Source: Eubacterium sp.
GTDB taxonomy: Bacteria > Bacillota > Clostridia > Lachnospirales > Lachnospiraceae
Length of the DNA: 48,573 nucleotides
Assembly (NCBI GenBank): GCA_022769325.1
Contig: JALEKC010000028.1
Location: forward strand, 1-48,573
Direction: 5' to 3'
The position numbers and the translations under genes were made by a program. A model generated the notes under the pieces. That model was not told where the DNA came from. It did no database searches and saw only the letters and a program-made list of their open reading frames with translations. Positions 28,391 to 37,948 of the stretch are shown here, piece after piece (within the stretch, counting starts at the first letter, position 1; every line of letters begins with the position of its first letter).

Positions 28391-29437
28391 TTATTCAGAA
28401 GTGAGTCGGTTCATAAATTGATTACGTAACTGACCACAGGCAGCATCTATATCGCTCCCCATCTCTCTTCTTATTGTAACATTTATTCGATTTTCTTCAA
28501 GTACTAATTTAAAATCTCTAATGTTTTCTTCCTTAGAACGATGACATTTTCTCTCTTTTACTTCATTCAGAGGAATCAAATTAATGTGGCAATTCAATCC
28601 CCTGCATCGCCTTGCAAGTTCCAAGGCATGTGCTTTTCCGTCATTTACCCCCGCAATCATACTATATTCAAAAGTCACTCTCCGGCCGGTAACATTTACA
28701 TATTCCTGACACACGGAAAAAATTTCATCCATGGAATATTTTTTTGCAATTGGCATGGTTTTTTGCCGAATTTCATCATTGGGCGCATGCAAACTAATGG
28801 CCAGAGTAATCTGAAACTTTTCTTTCATCAAATCCCGAATTCGGTCTACCAGTCCACAGGTGGATACGGTAATGCTTCGCTGACTAATCTGAATCCCCTG
28901 TGGATGCGACAAAAGTTTGATAAATCGGATTAAATTATCATAATTATCCAGTGGTTCTCCCATTCCCATCACAATGACATTGGAAACACGCTGGCCAGTT
29001 TCTTTTTGTATTTCGTAAATCTGGGACAGCATCTCCCCGGCAGTCAGACTTCTCGTCAATCCCGTCAGGGTCGAGGCGCAAAATGCACAGCCCATCCGAC
29101 ATCCTACCTGGGAAGAAATACATACACTGTTTCCATGATGATATCTCATCCAAACGCTCTCCACCAGATTGCCATCTGAGAGGGAAAATAAATATTTTGC
29201 CGTATCGCCGTCTTTTGAAAGCTGCTTTTTCACCAACGTTACTCCGGATACCAGATATTTTTGCTGCAATTCTTCTACAAAAGATTTTGGAAGATTGGAA
29301 ATTTCATCCAGCTTTTGTATCTGTTTCTTATGTATCCATTCAAAAAGCTGTTTACCTCGAAATGCTTTTTGTCCTGCATGTTCTGCCAATTCTGTCATTT
29401 CTTCCAGAGTGAGGCTTCGCAAATCTGTCTTACTCAT
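28391..29437 (-). CDS. rlmN: 23S rRNA (adenine(2503)-C(2))-methyltransferase
   Basis: Radical SAM motif QVGCRMGCAFCAST, GMGEPLDNYDN, VTFEYSMIAGVND. Confidence 0.97.
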   Translation of the reverse strand: MSKTDLRSLTLEEMTELAEHAGQKAFRGKQLFEWIHKKQIQKLDEISNLPKSFVEELQQKYLVSGVTLVKKQLSKDGDTAKYLFSLSDGNLVESVWMRYHHGNSVCISSQVGCRMGCAFCASTLTGLTRSLTAGEMLSQIYEIQKETGQRVSNVIVMGMGEPLDNYDNLIRFIKLLSHPQGIQISQRSITVSTCGLVDRIRDLMKEKFQITLAISLHAPNDEIRQKTMPIAKKYSMDEIFSVCQEYVNVTGRRVTFEYSMIAGVNDGKAHALELARRCRGLNCHINLIPLNEVKERKCHRSKEENIRDFKLVLEENRINVTIRREMGSDIDAACGQLRNQFMNRLTSE

Positions 29438-30787
29438 CTATTTCTCCTTTACCAGTCTTGCCACAAAAAAGCCATCGCTGCCATTGATGCCCGGCAAAAT
29501 CTGAAGCATTCCTTCTTTGGTCATTTTATTTTGAAGAGACTTTGGCAGATAAGCATCCAAACTCTCTCGTTTTAAAGGAAAATGTTTTTCTAAGTAAGCA
29601 ACATTTTCCTGATTTTCCTGTGGGCAAATGGTACATGTACTATAAATCAGAGTTCCCCCTGGCTTAAGTGCCGGCATTACCCCTTCCATAATTTCCCGCT
29701 GGAGTTCCACCAGGTCTTTGATATGGGAAACGGCATCGAAACGGATCTCCGGCTTTTTCCCGATAATACCAATGCCAGAGCAGGGAACATCTGCCAAGAT
29801 TACATCTGCTTTTTCCCGCCAGGATTCCTCTGGCTTCCTGGCATCCCAAACTTTTATTTCAACCCCTTCTTCCCGCAGGCGAAGGGCATTTTCTGCAATT
29901 CTAGCCGTCTTTTTTTCGGACACATCACGGGCACAGATTTTTCCTGTTCCCTTCAGCAAATCTGCAGCATGAAAGGTCTTTCCACCGGGACTGGCACATA
30001 CATCCAATACCACATCCCCCGGAGATATTCCGGATACTTTTCCCGGAAGCATGGAACTTTCATCCTGAATGGTAAAATGCCCCTCTGAAAATCCCGGAAG
30101 TTTTTCTACGGACTCCACATGGTACAGAGAAAATCCTTCCGAAAGATGTGGCAAATCTCTCACTTCAATTCCTGCCTGTTCCAGTTCTTTGCGAACCTGT
30201 TCCTTCGACGCATTTTTTTGATGAATACGAATGGAAATGGGTTGGTTTTCACCAAAGGATTCAAACATCTTCCCGGTGGTTTTCTTTCCATAAGTTTCCA
30301 GCAAAAGAGCCGTTAAATCCTCTGGCATGGAATAGGCAAAAGAATACTTTTCGATTATATTTTTCTTCTCCGCCGTAATCTTCTCCCGTAACTTTTTTCC
30401 ATCTTCTCTGGCAAGATTTCGCAGAATGGCATTGACAAATCCAGCCAATCTTTCCTGGTTTCGCTTTTTTGCCAATAAAACCATCTCGTTGCAGGTGGCA
30501 GATGCCGGGATGGAATCCATATAAAACAGTTCATAGGCTCCCATTCGCAAAATGGTACGGATAACCGGATGCATGCGACAAACCGGGGTGTTGGAAAATG
30601 CATTCAGGTACTCATCCAATTCGATGACTCGCTCGATGGTTCCCAAAGCCTCCCTTTGTACCAAATGCCGGTCTCTTGCAAGAGCCAGTTTCTCTTTTTC
30701 CTTTTTACATAACCAGAGAAACATTTCGTCACTATGCTTCTTTTTTTCCAATGTGGCATAAATAATATCAAAACTATATTCTCTCAC
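29438..30787 (-). CDS. rsmB: 16S rRNA (cytosine(967)-C(5))-methyltransferase
   Basis: NusB-like N-terminus, DVCASPGGKTFHAADLL, ADVPCSGIGIIGKKPEIR, LIYSTCTICPQENQENV. Confidence 0.95.
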   Translation of the reverse strand: MREYSFDIIYATLEKKKHSDEMFLWLCKKEKEKLALARDRHLVQREALGTIERVIELDEYLNAFSNTPVCRMHPVIRTILRMGAYELFYMDSIPASATCNEMVLLAKKRNQERLAGFVNAILRNLAREDGKKLREKITAEKKNIIEKYSFAYSMPEDLTALLLETYGKKTTGKMFESFGENQPISIRIHQKNASKEQVRKELEQAGIEVRDLPHLSEGFSLYHVESVEKLPGFSEGHFTIQDESSMLPGKVSGISPGDVVLDVCASPGGKTFHAADLLKGTGKICARDVSEKKTARIAENALRLREEGVEIKVWDARKPEESWREKADVILADVPCSGIGIIGKKPEIRFDAVSHIKDLVELQREIMEGVMPALKPGGTLIYSTCTICPQENQENVAYLEKHFPLKRESLDAYLPKSLQNKMTKEGMLQILPGINGSDGFFVARLVKEK

Positions 30788-30799
30788 AGGTATTCTCCC

Positions 30800-31741
30800 T
30801 CAGGCCTCTTTTCCCAGTTTTTCTCCCGGTTGCATCTGCATTCCCCGTAAAAAATCACCGGCAGACATTTTCTTCTTTCCTTCCAATTGAACCTGCTCTG
30901 CTTTTAATAGCCCCTTTCCGGTCTGAATGAAAAATCCATCCTTTTGAATCTTCACTACCTCACCGGGTACAGCATTTCCTTCTTCTTCAACCACTTTTGC
31001 CCCCCAGATTTTCAACATTTTGCCACCATAATAGGTATAGGCACTGGGCCAGGAATTCAGACCACGGATCGTTCGCTCCAAAGAAAGGGCATCTTTTGTA
31101 AAATCCAGTTGTCCCATGTCTCTGGTGAGCATCTTGGCATAGGTGCTGTCTTCCTCCTTTTGCTTTACCGGTTGAACCGTGCCCTCTTGGATTTTGTCCA
31201 GCGTTTCCAGCAACAACGGACCTCCCAGCACAGAAAGTTCTTCAAACAAGCTTTCTCCGGTTTCTGTTCCATCCAAGGGAATCTCTGTCTTCGCAAGCAT
31301 ATCTCCGGTATCCAGTCCCACATCCATTTGCATAATCGTCACTCCGGTTTTCTCATCCCCGGCAAGAATGGACCATTGAATGGGGGCTGCCCCCCGCCAT
31401 CTTGGCAAAAGGGATGCATGGACATTGACGCATCCGTAGGCAGGATATTCCAAAATTTCCTTCGATAAAATCTGTCCAAAAGCAACCACCACAATGATAT
31501 CGCAGGAAATTTGTTTGATTTGTTCCACAAAAGCAGGGTCCTTTACTTTTTCCGGTGTATAAACCGGGATGTCATGAGCCAATGCAGCTTCTTTTACCGG
31601 CGTAAATATCAACTTTCCGCTACGGCCTCTGGCTTTATCCGGCTGGGTAATCACCGCTTTTACATGATGTTTTTCTGAGGCTGTCAATGTTTCCAGCACC
31701 GGCACAGCAAAGTCCGGCGTTCCCATAAATATAATATCCAT
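30800..31741 (-). CDS. fmt: Methionyl-tRNA formyltransferase
   Basis: MDIIFMGTPDFAVPVLETL, NVHASLLPRWRGAAPIQWSILAGDEKTGVTIMQM. Confidence 0.98.
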   Translation of the reverse strand: MDIIFMGTPDFAVPVLETLTASEKHHVKAVITQPDKARGRSGKLIFTPVKEAALAHDIPVYTPEKVKDPAFVEQIKQISCDIIVVVAFGQILSKEILEYPAYGCVNVHASLLPRWRGAAPIQWSILAGDEKTGVTIMQMDVGLDTGDMLAKTEIPLDGTETGESLFEELSVLGGPLLLETLDKIQEGTVQPVKQKEEDSTYAKMLTRDMGQLDFTKDALSLERTIRGLNSWPSAYTYYGGKMLKIWGAKVVEEEGNAVPGEVVKIQKDGFFIQTGKGLLKAEQVQLEGKKKMSAGDFLRGMQMQPGEKLGKEA

Positions 31742-32224
31742 TTAGCCCTCCATTTCTTCCTCGACATCTACAAGCTGGCCTTCCACTTTATCCACATAAA
31801 GCATGCCGTCCAAATGCTCAATTTCATGAATCAACGCCCGAGCAAGCAGTTCTTCTCCTTCAATTTCAAATTCCTTCATATCCAAATCATATGCTTTGGC
31901 ACGCACAATGTTCGGTCTTGTCACAATTCCGGCTTTTCCCGGCACGCTTAAGCAACCTTCACTGCCCCGTTGCTCCCCCTCGGTATGGGTAATGACCGGA
32001 TTAATCAATATAATCGGTGAATCCTGTTCCGGACTAATATCAATTACCGCAATTCGCTTAAGAATTCCAACCTGGGGGGCTGCCAGTCCGACACCATCTG
32101 CCTCATACATGGTATCCAGCATATCGCCCACAAGTTCTCTCGTCTTTTCTGTCATTTCTTTTACTTCCTTGGCTTTTTTGGTAAGTATCTCATCGCCAAT
32201 GGTACGTATGTTTCTAATTGCCAT
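31742..32224 (-). CDS. def: Peptide deformylase
   Basis: GVGLAAPQVG, EGCLSVPG, HEIEHLDG. Confidence 0.98.
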   Translation of the reverse strand: MAIRNIRTIGDEILTKKAKEVKEMTEKTRELVGDMLDTMYEADGVGLAAPQVGILKRIAVIDISPEQDSPIILINPVITHTEGEQRGSEGCLSVPGKAGIVTRPNIVRAKAYDLDMKEFEIEGEELLARALIHEIEHLDGMLYVDKVEGQLVDVEEEMEG

Positions 32225-32239
32225 ATTTCTCGTCCTTTC

Positions 32240-34471
32240 TTATCCATCCAATTCATATTGCAGATAACATGAAGATTGTTTTTTTTCCATCCATGTGTGA
32301 ATCTCTTCTTTCATGTGGAGCAACAAATCCACATCGTCGCTCTTTAAGAGCAATTGCCATCGAAACCAGTCTTTTCGCTTTCGAAGACTAGCTGCCGACG
32401 GTCCCAGAAGGGTTACTTTGTTTCCACAATTTCTTTTTACATACTCACAGATTTCCTTCATTCCTTGTTCACATTTCTCTTTTTCCCGGGCAGACACCAA
32501 AATAGTCAACATCCTTCCGCAGGGAGGATAACCAAGCATTCTCCGGTATGCCAGTTCATTGTCATAAAAATAATCTGCATCCTGTTTTTGAATGCTTTCA
32601 ATGACATAATGTTCCGGTTTGTAAGTCTGGATAATCACCTCTCCCGGCTTATCCCCCCGGCCAGCTCTTCCACTTGCCTGCTGCAACAGTTGGAAGGTTC
32701 GTTCACTGCTACGATAATCCTGCTCAAACATGCTCATATCTGCTGCAAGTGCCGCCACTAAGGTTACATCAGGGAAATCATGCCCCTTTACAATCATTTG
32801 GGTACCAATAAGAATATCTGCTTTTTTCTGTCGAAATGCTGCCAATATTCCTTCATGACCATGCTTGCCGGTTGTGGTATCCGCATCCATCCGAAGAATC
32901 CTGGCTTCCGGCATCAATCGCCGAAGCATCTCCTCCACTTTCTGGGTACCAAGACCAAAGGAAGCAATATAAGGGGAGCCACATTTCGGACAACGTTCCG
33001 GCATTGCCACAGAATGTCCGCAATAATGACATACCAGCGTGTCCACCTCTCCCACATGATTTTTATGAGCTGTCATGGATACATCACAATGAGAACATTG
33101 TATCACATTTCCGCAATTTCTACAAGAAACAAAACCTGCATACCCTCTTCGATTGATAAAAAGCATTGCCTGCTCGCCCCTTGCCAGACATTTTTTCAAT
33201 TTATCCTGCAAAAGGCAGCTGAAAACGGAACGGTTTTTTGCTTTTAATTCCTCCCGCAGGTCCACCACATGAATCTTGGGTAATTCAGCATTCCCGGCTC
33301 GCTTTTCCAGACGATATTCTTTATATTTCCCCTCCTTTGCCGCCAAATAACTCTTGACAGAGGGTGTGGCCGAGCCGAGAACTACACTGGCTCCCGAAAT
33401 TTTGGCACGAAAAATGGCCACCTCATCGCTGTGATACCGGGGAGAACTCTCACTAATATAACTTGTCTCGTGTTCTTCATCTATGATAATCATACCCAAA
33501 TTTGCAAAGGGGGTAAACAAAGCAGACCGTGGGCCTATCATAATATCAATATTCCCATTTTTTGCCATTTCAATCTGGTCCGCCCGCTCCCCCTCAGAAA
33601 GTCTGGAATGTAATACCGACACACGTCCCGGAAATCTGGACTGAAAACGAGATACCGTTTGAAAGGTGAGTGCAATCTCCGGAATCAAAACAATAGCCTG
33701 TTTTCCCTCCTGCAACACCTCTTCTAAAAGGCGCATATATACTTCCGTCTTTCCACTTCCGGTAATTCCATACAATAAATAGGTGTTACGAATTCCCTGC
33801 CGGTATTCCGATATAAAATCCTCTACAATTTCTTTTTGTTCCTCATTTAAGATTGGCTTAATTCCCTGTTTTTCTTCTGGCTCCCCCTGCATCGCCTTTC
33901 GATATATCCGTTCTTTACTCACCCGGATAATTCCATCTTTCACCAATCCATTCACAACTGCCTTGGATGCTTTATATTTTTGAGAAGCCACCCGATTATT
34001 CAGATTTCCACCTTCCTGCAGTATTCCCTCCAGTAAGCGGACCTTTGCCACATAATGCCGCCGCTTGTATTCACAAATGATATCCGAAATCTGATCTTTT
34101 TCTACAGCAAAAGTAAGCCAGTGTTCTTCCACTGACTTAACTTTTTTCCGAATGGGAATTACCGTTTTAATTGCTTCATTCATGGTAGAGCCGTATCGCT
34201 CTTTGATAAACTCTGCCACCTGTAGAAGTTCCCCTTCTACCGGCATATGCTTCGATGCCACACTGAGTATTTCTTTCATGCGATGCCTGTCAAATGCCGG
34301 CTGCTCCGTCAAACGAACCACGAACCCTTTTATCTGGCGGTTTCCCCGTCCAAAGGGAATATTTACCGGAGTGCCGATGGATATTTCCTCCTCCAATCGT
34401 CTGGGTACGATATATTGGTACGTTTTATCCAGAGCCTCTACATTGATGTCTACGATAATATCCGCAAACAT
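32240..34471 (-). CDS. priA: Primosomal protein N' (replication restart helicase)
   Basis: GITGSGKTEVYMRLL, IDEEHETSYISESSPRYHSDEVA, Zn motifs CRNCGNVIQCSHC and CHYCGHSVAMPERCPKCGS. Confidence 0.97.
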   Translation of the reverse strand: MFADIIVDINVEALDKTYQYIVPRRLEEEISIGTPVNIPFGRGNRQIKGFVVRLTEQPAFDRHRMKEILSVASKHMPVEGELLQVAEFIKERYGSTMNEAIKTVIPIRKKVKSVEEHWLTFAVEKDQISDIICEYKRRHYVAKVRLLEGILQEGGNLNNRVASQKYKASKAVVNGLVKDGIIRVSKERIYRKAMQGEPEEKQGIKPILNEEQKEIVEDFISEYRQGIRNTYLLYGITGSGKTEVYMRLLEEVLQEGKQAIVLIPEIALTFQTVSRFQSRFPGRVSVLHSRLSEGERADQIEMAKNGNIDIMIGPRSALFTPFANLGMIIIDEEHETSYISESSPRYHSDEVAIFRAKISGASVVLGSATPSVKSYLAAKEGKYKEYRLEKRAGNAELPKIHVVDLREELKAKNRSVFSCLLQDKLKKCLARGEQAMLFINRRGYAGFVSCRNCGNVIQCSHCDVSMTAHKNHVGEVDTLVCHYCGHSVAMPERCPKCGSPYIASFGLGTQKVEEMLRRLMPEARILRMDADTTTGKHGHEGILAAFRQKKADILIGTQMIVKGHDFPDVTLVAALAADMSMFEQDYRSSERTFQLLQQASGRAGRGDKPGEVIIQTYKPEHYVIESIQKQDADYFYDNELAYRRMLGYPPCGRMLTILVSAREKEKCEQGMKEICEYVKRNCGNKVTLLGPSAASLRKRKDWFRWQLLLKSDDVDLLLHMKEEIHTWMEKKQSSCYLQYELDG

Positions 34472-35880
34472 TACATCACAACCTTCTCCACAACTTCATC
34501 CATATGCATCCCCCGGGAACCTTTTATCAAAATCCAATCCCCCGGTTTCGCACATTGCTTTACAATTCTCGCAGCCTCCTCATTGTTTCGACAAAACTCT
34601 ACGGAAATATCCGAATGTTCCTGTACCTGTCTGCCGATATAAGAAGCTCCTTCTCCCACTGTGATTAAATAACTTAGCCGTTTGCCGCTTTCTGCCTCTT
34701 TCAAGATAAAATCACCGATTCCCCGGTGCAATTTTTCCGACTGCTCTCCCAGTTCCAACACATCTCCCAGCACAGCAATCTTTTGTCCTTCTTTACCATA
34801 ATCAAACAACGCATCAATATTGCTGTTAATGGAATCCGGACTGGCATTGTAGGTGTCGTCAATCACATGATACCCGTGTGCATCTTTTCGTTCGCCACGC
34901 ATGGAAAAAGGGTGATATTCTTTTAGTGCCTGCAAGGCATCCGAAAAGGGAACTTCCAATTGTTCTGAAAGTGCCAGAGCCACAAGAGCATTATTGACAT
35001 TATGGCTTCCCATCACCGACAATTCCACCGCGCCGGTCTCTCTGTTGCCGTGATAGACAAAACTTTGTCCCACATCCGTCACTTTCAAATCCGTGGCAAG
35101 GACTTCACATCCCGCTTCGGTTCCATAATAGCAAATCGGGCATTCCGCCACACACAGCGAATAGGGAATATTATCTCCGGTTATTTGCTTCATGTCTCCA
35201 TTCCCACAAATATATAACTTCCCGTCATGAGAAGATCCAACATATTTGACAATATGTCCCTTCTCCTCCGCAATTTTTTCCCGGCTTCCCAGATTGCCAA
35301 TATGCGAAACTCCTATATTGGTCATAACTGCCGTCTGTGGCTTCACAATTTCCACCAATTTTTCCATTTCCCCCGGCAGACTCATGCCCATCTCAAAGAT
35401 GCCAATCTGGATATCCGGCTCTAACTCAAACATCATAAGGGCAACCCCTATCTGACTGTTCAAATTTCCCTGGGTTTTTAACACACGGTATTTCTTTTCC
35501 AACACCGCACTAATCATCTCTTTGGTGGTTGTCTTTCCCACACTTCCCGTCACACCGATTACCGGAATGTCAAATTTACTTCGATAATACGCTGCCGTCT
35601 TTTGAAGTGCAGTGAGTGTATTTTCCACGTAAATACAACTTCCCTTTTTTTCCGGCTTACCCTCTTTTTTCGAGGTAAAGGTAAGGGCCGCCCCGGCTTC
35701 CATTACCTGTGGGATAAATTGATGGGCATCAACACGTTCTCCCACAATCGGCACAAACAAGGAGCCCTCCCCGGCTTTTCTGGAATCTGTCACCACATTG
35801 GTTACCATACCCTCTTCTTGTCCCCAAAGCAGTTCACCATCCACGGCTTCACGAATCTCTTTGATACTAATTGGAATCAT
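34471..35880 (-). CDS. murF: UDP-N-acetylmuramoyl-tripeptide--D-alanyl-D-alanine ligase
   Basis: GVTGSVGKTTTKEMISAVL, TNIGVSHIGNLGSREKIAEEK, DDTYNASPDSI. Confidence 0.96.
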   Translation of the reverse strand: MIPISIKEIREAVDGELLWGQEEGMVTNVVTDSRKAGEGSLFVPIVGERVDAHQFIPQVMEAGAALTFTSKKEGKPEKKGSCIYVENTLTALQKTAAYYRSKFDIPVIGVTGSVGKTTTKEMISAVLEKKYRVLKTQGNLNSQIGVALMMFELEPDIQIGIFEMGMSLPGEMEKLVEIVKPQTAVMTNIGVSHIGNLGSREKIAEEKGHIVKYVGSSHDGKLYICGNGDMKQITGDNIPYSLCVAECPICYYGTEAGCEVLATDLKVTDVGQSFVYHGNRETGAVELSVMGSHNVNNALVALALSEQLEVPFSDALQALKEYHPFSMRGERKDAHGYHVIDDTYNASPDSINSNIDALFDYGKEGQKIAVLGDVLELGEQSEKLHRGIGDFILKEAESGKRLSYLITVGEGASYIGRQVQEHSDISVEFCRNNEEAARIVKQCAKPGDWILIKGSRGMHMDEVVEKVVM

Positions 35881-35935
35881 ACCTTTTGTCTTTCCTCCCC
35901 TTTTCCATTTATCCGGTCAAATTTTCTTAGGGAAC

Positions 35936-36700
35936 TCAACCAATTACATCTGCCATCTCATAACGGCCGACTTCTTTTCCCTTTAAAAATTTAGCTGCTG
36001 CTACAGCGCCTTTTCCAAAAACGGCCTTGCTATATGCTGTATGGGAAAATGTGACAACTTCGTCAATTCCGGCAAAAATCACATCATGTTCACCCACGAT
36101 GGTTCCTCCCCGAACAGCACTGATTCCCAACTCTTTCTTATCTCTCTTTTCCCTTCTCTGAGAACGGTCAAAGATGTATTCGTATTGGTTTTCCATGGCC
36201 TCATTAACCGCATCTGCCAATGCCAGTGCAGTTCCCGAAGGAGCATCCAGTTTTTGATTGTGATGCTTTTCAACAATTTCCACATCAAAACCTTCGGTTG
36301 CCAATACTTTCGCTGCTTCCTGCACAAGACGCATCAACGTATTGATACCAAGAGACATATTGGCGGATTTCAAAACTGCTATCTTCTTTGCCGCCTCTTC
36401 TATTTTTGCAAGCTGCTCTTCATCATATCCCGTCGTACATAATACAACCGGAACCTTTTTGCTTTCGCAATAATTCAGCAAATCATCCAGTATCTTCGGT
36501 GTTGAAAAATCGATAATTGCGTCTGCTTCCACATCGCATTCTGTAATGGAAGTGAATACCGGATATGATTTGGTACCATCATCCCGAATGTCAACTCCTG
36601 CTACAATTTCTGCCTCTGCATCTTCACTAACAATTTTTGTAATTGTCGTTCCCATAGCGCCATTACAGCCACTCATAATAATTCTTGTCATATCGTACAT
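35936..36700 (-). CDS. dapB: 4-hydroxy-tetrahydrodipicolinate reductase
   Basis: IIMSGCNGAMGTTITKIV, VEKHHNQKLDAPSGTALAL, VRGGTIVGEHDVIF. Confidence 0.97.
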   Translation of the reverse strand: MYDMTRIIMSGCNGAMGTTITKIVSEDAEAEIVAGVDIRDDGTKSYPVFTSITECDVEADAIIDFSTPKILDDLLNYCESKKVPVVLCTTGYDEEQLAKIEEAAKKIAVLKSANMSLGINTLMRLVQEAAKVLATEGFDVEIVEKHHNQKLDAPSGTALALADAVNEAMENQYEYIFDRSQRREKRDKKELGISAVRGGTIVGEHDVIFAGIDEVVTFSHTAYSKAVFGKGAVAAAKFLKGKEVGRYEMADVIG

Positions 36701-36720
36701 CCTTCCGTTGCCTTCACTTT

Positions 36721-37623
36721 TTATTTTAAAGTGATTCCTACTTTTTTCATTTCCTCTGCCAGAATTTCTGCATGTGCCGGTTCCATCTCTGTCAATGGCA
36801 TACGAAGCGAACCAACTTCCATTCCCATTAAGTTCATAGCCTTTTTCACCGGAATAGGATTTACTTCGCTAAACAATGCATGAATCAAATCCAGATAACC
36901 AAGCTGCATTTCCATGGCTTTTTCGGTATCTCCTGCGAAAAACGCAGCTGTCATATCGTGAGTTTCCTGTGGCAGAATATTGGAAAGAACTGAAATAACG
37001 CCTTTCCCACCAAGGGAGAGAACCGGGATAATCTGGTCATCATTTCCGGAATACAAATCCACAGAACCACCTGCCATACTAAGCACATCTGCCACTTCTG
37101 ACAAGTCACCGGTGGCATCTTTTACACCAACAATATTATCTACGGTTTTGCACAATTCAACTACGGTTTCCGGTGCAATTTTTACGCCGGTACGTCCCGG
37201 AATATTGTACAAAATAATCGGAATGCTGACACTGTCTGCCACTGCTTTAAAATGAGCTTTCAAGCCATTTTGTGTACATTTATTATAGTATGGTGTTACC
37301 AAAAGCAAACCGTCTGCACCGGCTGCTTCTGCTTTTTTCGATAAATCCACAGCTGTTCTGGTACAATTTGAACCGGTTCCTGCGATAACCGGAATCCGTT
37401 TATTTACCACTTCACAGCAAAAACGAATGCACTCAACGTGCTCTTCCACCGTAAGTGTGGAAGCCTCTCCCGTTGTCCCACAGATAATGATGGCATCGGT
37501 ATGTCCGGCAATCTGCTGCTCGATGATTTCTTCCAATTTGTTATAATTTACACTTCCATCCTGATTCATTGGAGTAACAAGTGCTACTCCGGCTCCTGTA
37601 AAAATAGCCATATTTTCCTCCAT
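36721..37623 (-). CDS. dapA: 4-hydroxy-tetrahydrodipicolinate synthase
   Basis: GAGVALVTPMNQDGSVNYNKLEEIIEQQI, CGTTGEASTLT, YNIPGRTGVKI, GVKDATGDLS. Confidence 0.98.
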   Translation of the reverse strand: MEENMAIFTGAGVALVTPMNQDGSVNYNKLEEIIEQQIAGHTDAIIICGTTGEASTLTVEEHVECIRFCCEVVNKRIPVIAGTGSNCTRTAVDLSKKAEAAGADGLLLVTPYYNKCTQNGLKAHFKAVADSVSIPIILYNIPGRTGVKIAPETVVELCKTVDNIVGVKDATGDLSEVADVLSMAGGSVDLYSGNDDQIIPVLSLGGKGVISVLSNILPQETHDMTAAFFAGDTEKAMEMQLGYLDLIHALFSEVNPIPVKKAMNLMGMEVGSLRMPLTEMEPAHAEILAEEMKKVGITLK

Positions 37624-37667
37624 TCCGCCTTTCCGGCTTATTCATATTATTCGACACCTTGTGCAAC

Positions 37668-37706
37668 AAAAAGGATATGCAACTTTCCCAGGAATGCTGC
37701 ATATCC
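37668..37706 (-). terminator. Riboswitch expression-platform terminator
   Basis: Minus strand GGATATGCAgcattcctgggaaagtTGCATATCC followed by TTTTT. Confidence 0.85.
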
Positions 37707-37722
37707 ACAATATCAATACTTT

Positions 37723-37884
37723 GTAGCACTCCATCATAATGATGACAGTCATATACCTCTTCGATATATGCCCAGGGTCGACAGTTTCAGGCCAACTGTC
37801 CCCTTCGGCAGACTTTCCTTTCTTTCAGCCATCACTTGTGTACCTGCACATCCGGAAAAATACTGATAAAGTCCGCGCCTCTAC
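37723..37884 (-). ncRNA. Lysine riboswitch (L box)
   Basis: Minus strand GTAGAGGCGCGGAC...AGTGATGGCTGAAAGAAAGGAAAGTCTGCCGAAGGGGACAGTTGGCCTGAAACTGTC...CTGGGCATATATCGAAGAGGTATATGACTGTCATCA...GGAGTGCTAC; matches conserved L-box blocks, upstream of dapA. Confidence 0.95.
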
Positions 37885-37905
37885 TGTTTTATTTACTTGT
37901 ATTTC

Positions 37906-37934
37906 ATCATAACACTTATACGTACCTTCGTCAA
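37906..37934 (-). promoter_or_regulatory. Promoter of the riboswitch/dapA operon
   Basis: Minus strand TTGACG (37934-37929), 17-bp spacer, TATGAT (37911-37906), about 20 nt upstream of the L box. Confidence 0.8.
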
Positions 37935-37948
37935 GTATTAATTTCTCC

